A DNA stretch of 37,896 bases, from the NCBI GenBank assembly GCA_946626795.1, contig CAMOUZ010000001.1, forward strand, positions 1-37,896. Reading direction: 5' to 3'. Of the stretch, positions 35,360 through 37,896 are shown piece after piece. Made by a program: the position numbers and the translations under genes. The notes beneath the pieces are model-generated. The model was not told the DNA's origin. It saw nothing but the letters and a program-made list of their open reading frames with translations, and ran no database searches. Source of the stretch: an uncultured Clostridia bacterium. Its GTDB lineage: Bacteria > Bacillota > Clostridia > Christensenellales > CAG-1252. Numbering within the stretch: position 1 is the stretch's first letter; the number at the start of each line of letters is the position of its first letter.

Positions 35360-35365
35360 ATTGTA
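35360..35365 (-). promoter_or_regulatory. -10 box of the surface protein gene, lacking a -35
   Basis: Minus-strand TACAAT. The hexamer 17 bp upstream reads TTTCTT, far from TTGACA, which fits a promoter needing an activator. The operator candidate begins 31 bp upstream of this box. Confidence 0.6.
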
Positions 35366-35396
35366 GTTTTTTTCTTTAGAAAAAGAAATAGTTAGA

Positions 35397-35426
35397 GCGG
35401 CCAAAAACGCATGGCCGCTCGGCTAA
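35397..35426. promoter_or_regulatory. Operator candidate A (upstream of the surface protein gene)
   Basis: A 30-bp element: GCGGCCAAA, a variable centre, TGGCCGC (inverted copy of GCGGCCA) and CGGCTAA. The first and last units are 22 bp apart, two helical turns. It is ungapped-identical at 22 of 30 positions to candidate B upstream of the regulator gene; the differences are mostly in the centre. GAGCGGCC/GGCCGCTC also makes an 8-bp palindrome. Confidence 0.75.
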
Positions 35427-35493
35427 ACTTTTCAATTTGATTCATGACACAGCAAATATTGTAAGATTTCCGCAAAAACAGAGAGGAACGTAT

Positions 35494-35607
35494 ATGATCA
35501 AATGTAAAAAAACACCATGCCACAGATTATGCCCTCATTCCCGTAGTTGTCGGATTATGCAAAAATCAAAAGTAATCTTTGTAGCGAAGGATAAGATCGG
35601 TACGTGA
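35494..35607 (+). CDS. Possible small Cys-rich protein (37 aa)
   Basis: A short open frame divergent from the surface protein gene. ATG 35494 has GAGAGGA seven bases upstream and a weak promoter candidate, TTGATT (35437-35442) with TGTAAG at 17-bp spacing, just beyond operator candidate A. The product has four Cys within residues 4-19 (C-x4-C-x3-C-x5-C) and two His, consistent with a tiny metal-binding peptide, but no signal peptide. Its last 14 codons, including the stop, overlap the 3' end of the regulator gene in antisense. It may be spurious. Confidence 0.35.
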   Translation: MIKCKKTPCHRLCPHSRSCRIMQKSKVIFVAKDKIGT

Positions 35608-37371
35608 CGAACAAGCAAGCTTTCTGTAAATATTCATCAGATCGAACTTGATCGTTCCAACTGAAAAATGCAGTTCTTCGGCAATTTGTTCTCTCGTTTT
35701 GCCTGAAAGCGTCAAGGCGACGATCTTGTATTCTCTCTCGGTCAGCGTGTCGATGCGCTCTTTTTCGGTCATAACAGGCGCAACGGGGTGCTGTTCTTCC
35801 GTTTCCGACGTTTCGGCTCCCGTTTCTTGCGCTTCGGGGGCTTTTACATTTGTTTTTCTCTTCTTTCTGAACACCACGAAGAGAACGACGAACGACGCGG
35901 AGAGCGCCGCGCCTATCACGACGAGAACGATCACAAGCGTAAGATTGATTTGCGGTTTTGCGGGAATTTCGTTGTATTCTCCGATGGCGCAGGATTGCGT
36001 TGCACCCGCAAATGCGCTGTGCCAACTTCGATACACGTTTGCAGGGACGTAAATATCCGCGTCGCTACCTTTTACGGCGTAAACGCTTTCTCCATCTGCG
36101 ATGTTCAGATCGTTTATTGCACCGCTGTCGAGCGCTTCGGTCGCCGCAGCGATATAATTATAAGCAGAAGGAGAAGTTTCGTATTCATCGTCGCCAATTA
36201 CCATACAGCCGCGCAGAACGATATAGCCGAGAAGTCCGTCCGTCTCGTAAAAGCCGAACGTGCCTTGGTCCGGCGCCGTATTGTTCGCCGCTTTTGAAAA
36301 CAGAAGATTGATTTGTCCGCCGTTATATTTCTTCGTCCAATAGGCATAGGGCTGTGTATAGAGAATACTTCCTTTATCCATCGCCGTGTTGCCATAGAAC
36401 TCGCACCCTACAAAATCTATAGGTTGTCCCTGCAAGCTGTCAATGAACACCGCGCCGCCGTCTTCCGCTCTGTTGTTTTCGATACGACAGTTTTTTATCA
36501 GCATACTACCGTTTCCCGCAAATGCGGAAGTGAGCGCAAGCCCGCCGCCGTATTTGGTTTCATTGCCCGTGATAACGCAATCGGCCATATCGAGGTCTAC
36601 GCCGCCGATATAAACGCCGCCGCCACGGTCTTCAGATCCGAGATCGGCAAACGGATAGAATGCATTGTCTGAAACGTTGCAGCTTTTTATTTCGGCTTTT
36701 CCGTTGCTGATGACAAAACCGCCCGCCGCACCTACGGTGTTATGATAAAAATTACTGTTTTCGATTTTTGTCGTCAATTTGTCGTTGAACACTTTGACCG
36801 TGCCGTGTTTTGCCACGTTGTCATGAAAATCGCAGTTTTCTATCAAGAGCGTCTGCGCTTCGTCACGAAACTTATTGCCAAAATAGAGCGCGCTGCCTTC
36901 AAGCGACGCATATCCCTTGATTTCAACGTTTTTCAAAACAAGATTCGTATAGCCCCAATCCGCCGTGATACAGCGTTTTTCTTCTCGTTCACCGTCAAAC
37001 ACTTCTTCAAAGGTTTTATCCGTTCCGTCAGGCTCTTCATAACAGCCGCCGTCCAAAATGATGTTTTCAAAGGTGACGGCATTCGTTTCACCCGCAACGT
37101 TCGGACTGATGATTTTGAAATGTGCGTTTTTTATCGTCGCTTTCATTCCGTTGCCTCTGATTGTCAATCCGTAGTTGATTTGAACGACGGTGTCTTCGTC
37201 AAAGGTTATGTCATTCGCAAGGATCAAAGTTTCTTTGTTTTGGAGCGAGAAAAAAAACTCTGCCGTATCACGTACAACTGCGCCTTGCTGTTCTTTGTTG
37301 CTCGCACACCCGACAAACAATGCCAACAATGCAATTACGAACATTAAAACCGCCGCTATTCTTTTAGCCAT
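35566..37371 (-). CDS. Membrane-spanning one-component regulator: extracellular beta-helix, TM, cytosolic LuxR/GerE HTH (601 aa)
   Basis: The N-terminus has a hydrophobic signal/anchor (residues 5-21) with a possible lipobox LFVGC (Cys22). Residues about 35-450 form a right-handed beta-helix-like region with repeated rungs such as LLIENCDFHDNVAKHG, IENSNFYHN, GGGVYIGG and IKNCRIENN, as in pectin-lyase or polymorphic outer-surface folds. One TM helix (about 473-499) ends in a KKRK stop-transfer cluster, then an acidic linker. A C-terminal LuxR/GerE-type HTH (540-601) has LTEREYKIVALTLSGKTREQ and FSVGTIKFDLMNIYRKL. Topology puts the beta-helix outside and the HTH inside, so it should transduce a surface signal directly to DNA. 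ATG 37371 has AAAGGA nine bases upstream; a TTG 18 bases further up is less likely. Ligand unknown. Confidence 0.87.
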   Translation of the reverse strand: MAKRIAAVLMFVIALLALFVGCASNKEQQGAVVRDTAEFFFSLQNKETLILANDITFDEDTVVQINYGLTIRGNGMKATIKNAHFKIISPNVAGETNAVTFENIILDGGCYEEPDGTDKTFEEVFDGEREEKRCITADWGYTNLVLKNVEIKGYASLEGSALYFGNKFRDEAQTLLIENCDFHDNVAKHGTVKVFNDKLTTKIENSNFYHNTVGAAGGFVISNGKAEIKSCNVSDNAFYPFADLGSEDRGGGVYIGGVDLDMADCVITGNETKYGGGLALTSAFAGNGSMLIKNCRIENNRAEDGGAVFIDSLQGQPIDFVGCEFYGNTAMDKGSILYTQPYAYWTKKYNGGQINLLFSKAANNTAPDQGTFGFYETDGLLGYIVLRGCMVIGDDEYETSPSAYNYIAAATEALDSGAINDLNIADGESVYAVKGSDADIYVPANVYRSWHSAFAGATQSCAIGEYNEIPAKPQINLTLVIVLVVIGAALSASFVVLFVVFRKKRKTNVKAPEAQETGAETSETEEQHPVAPVMTEKERIDTLTEREYKIVALTLSGKTREQIAEELHFSVGTIKFDLMNIYRKLACSSRTDLILRYKDYF

Positions 37372-37422
37372 AAGTACGATTCCTTTCAATTACGGAAACC
37401 TCTAGTATGCAAGAATAAATTT

Positions 37423-37450
37423 ATTATACCATAATATTCCTATAAATCAA
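37423..37450 (-). promoter_or_regulatory. Promoter of the membrane LuxR regulator gene
   Basis: Minus-strand TTGATT (37445-37450) and TATAAT (37423-37428) with a 16-bp spacer. Operator candidate B starts 7 bp upstream of the -35. Confidence 0.8.
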
Positions 37451-37457
37451 TGTCAGG

Positions 37458-37487
37458 GCGGCTAAACCTCTTTGGCCGCGCGGCTAA
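37458..37487. promoter_or_regulatory. Operator candidate B (upstream of the regulator gene)
   Basis: A 30-bp element containing GCGGCTAA twice in direct orientation, 22 bp apart (37458-37465 and 37480-37487), and TGGCCGC between them. It matches candidate A at 22 of 30 positions without gaps. It lies 29 bp upstream of the -10 box, against 31 bp for A. Confidence 0.75.
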
Positions 37488-37799
37488 TAATCGAAAAGCC
37501 ACCGGGATTTCCGCATTTTTCGAGGTCTTGGCTGCAATAACAGTCAACTTAATTTTTCTTAAAAACCGGTGCCGCCACAAACAAAAAGGACTTGGAAATC
37601 AATCCAAATCCTTGAATGCCCACCGCTTGAAAGTGCAATTACCATTAAATTTCAGTTTTTCATAAAATCCCTAATGGAACAGCACTAAGCGCCGACTTCT
37701 TTTTTTTGTCTTTGGTTTTCGTCGCGCGTTTAGGCAAAAAGCCCAAAGCTTACGCCGTCCTTTCGCAGCCCTCTATTCGGAGCACCCGCTCGAATTCGC
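37488..37799. other. Right island end: coding tail, terminator and inverted-repeat boundary
   Basis: On the minus strand a short open tail of about 22 codons (including KRWAFKDLD) ends in TGA near 37598, inside the hairpin at 37586-37613 (11-bp stem with one mismatch, then a T-run). It looks like the end of a lost gene. The inverted-repeat core TCCCTAATGGAA is at 37668-37679. From about 37720 the sequence returns to host-like composition. No complete gene is seen. Confidence 0.5.
37665..37721. repeat. Right copy of island-flanking inverted repeat
   Basis: The core TCCCTAATGGAA (37668-37679) is the reverse complement of the left core. The outer flank (CCGACTTCTTTTTTTT, CTTTGGTTTTC) also matches the reverse complement of the left flank, with about ten unmatched bases in between. 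Confidence 0.65.
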
Positions 37800-37828
37800 T
37801 TGACGGCTTTTTCCGTCGATAGTATAAT
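37800..37828 (+). promoter_or_regulatory. Promoter of the gene at the right edge
   Basis: TTGACG (37800-37805) and TATAAT (37823-37828) with a 17-bp spacer. Confidence 0.85.
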
Positions 37829-37880
37829 TTCACTTTGTTAAAAGTAAATCCCAAGACGGCATGGCGATAAGGAAAAAAGT

Positions 37881-37896
37881 ATGATACGGAAAGATT
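37881..37896 (+). CDS. 5' end of an unidentified gene, cut by the window edge
   Basis: ATG at 37881 with AAGGA about eight bases upstream and a strong promoter 53 bp before it. Only five codons (MIRKD) are visible, so nothing can be said of the product. Confidence 0.5.

Noticed and set aside
29396..37721. Interpretation of island ends as attL/attR of an integrase
   Set aside because: Attachment sites should be direct repeats; these are inverted, so I report only inverted repeats.

Overview
The window looks like chromosomal DNA of a GC-rich member of the Bacillota, probably an uncultured gut-type Clostridia lineage. I base this on strong AGGAGG ribosome-binding sites, TTGACA/TATAAT promoters, intrinsic terminators after most units, a preQ1-I riboswitch, many lipoproteins and very large surface proteins with repeated Cys-x2-Cys modules. 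The lineage is an inference; there is no rRNA in the window.

Left part (1-4305): a tightly overlapping aromatic amino acid operon, aroF(partial)-tyrA-aroA-aroC-chorismate mutase, closed by a bidirectional terminator. Next come a convergent TerB-like gene, a small two-TM protein (5086-5832) and a 2579-residue lipoprotein built from Cys-rich modules (6056-13795), which carries an exact 51-bp in-frame tandem duplication. tRNA-Ala(CGC) follows on the minus strand.

Middle (14292-21501): a preQ1-I riboswitch controls a YhhQ-type queuosine-precursor transporter that overlaps an SDR gene. Then come argG-argH and a divergent XRE regulator/114-residue protein pair with a palindromic operator between overlapping promoters. 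Further on are a helical hypothetical protein, a small lipoprotein and an MscS-family channel. A 2132-residue lipoprotein (21663-28061), apparently translated from a leaderless mRNA, and a single-pass membrane protein (28086-29384) form a second envelope locus.

Right part (about 29400-37720): a visibly less GC-rich island. It is bracketed by imperfect inverted repeats whose cores read TTCCATTAGGGA on the left and its reverse complement on the right. It holds the C-terminal relic of a large serine recombinase with an in-frame stop, hairpin-rich non-coding DNA, a 1567-residue cell-surface protein and a 601-residue membrane protein. The latter joins an extracellular beta-helix-like region, one TM helix and a cytosolic LuxR/GerE-type HTH. 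Both large genes have a related 30-bp element (22/30 identical, ungapped) upstream, at nearly the same distance (29 and 31 bp) from their -10 boxes. This suggests a self-contained one-component surface-sensing system in which the membrane-anchored regulator activates its own gene and that of the giant surface protein. It is the most interesting candidate for a new system here.

The window ends in host-like DNA with a strong promoter and the first codons of another gene.
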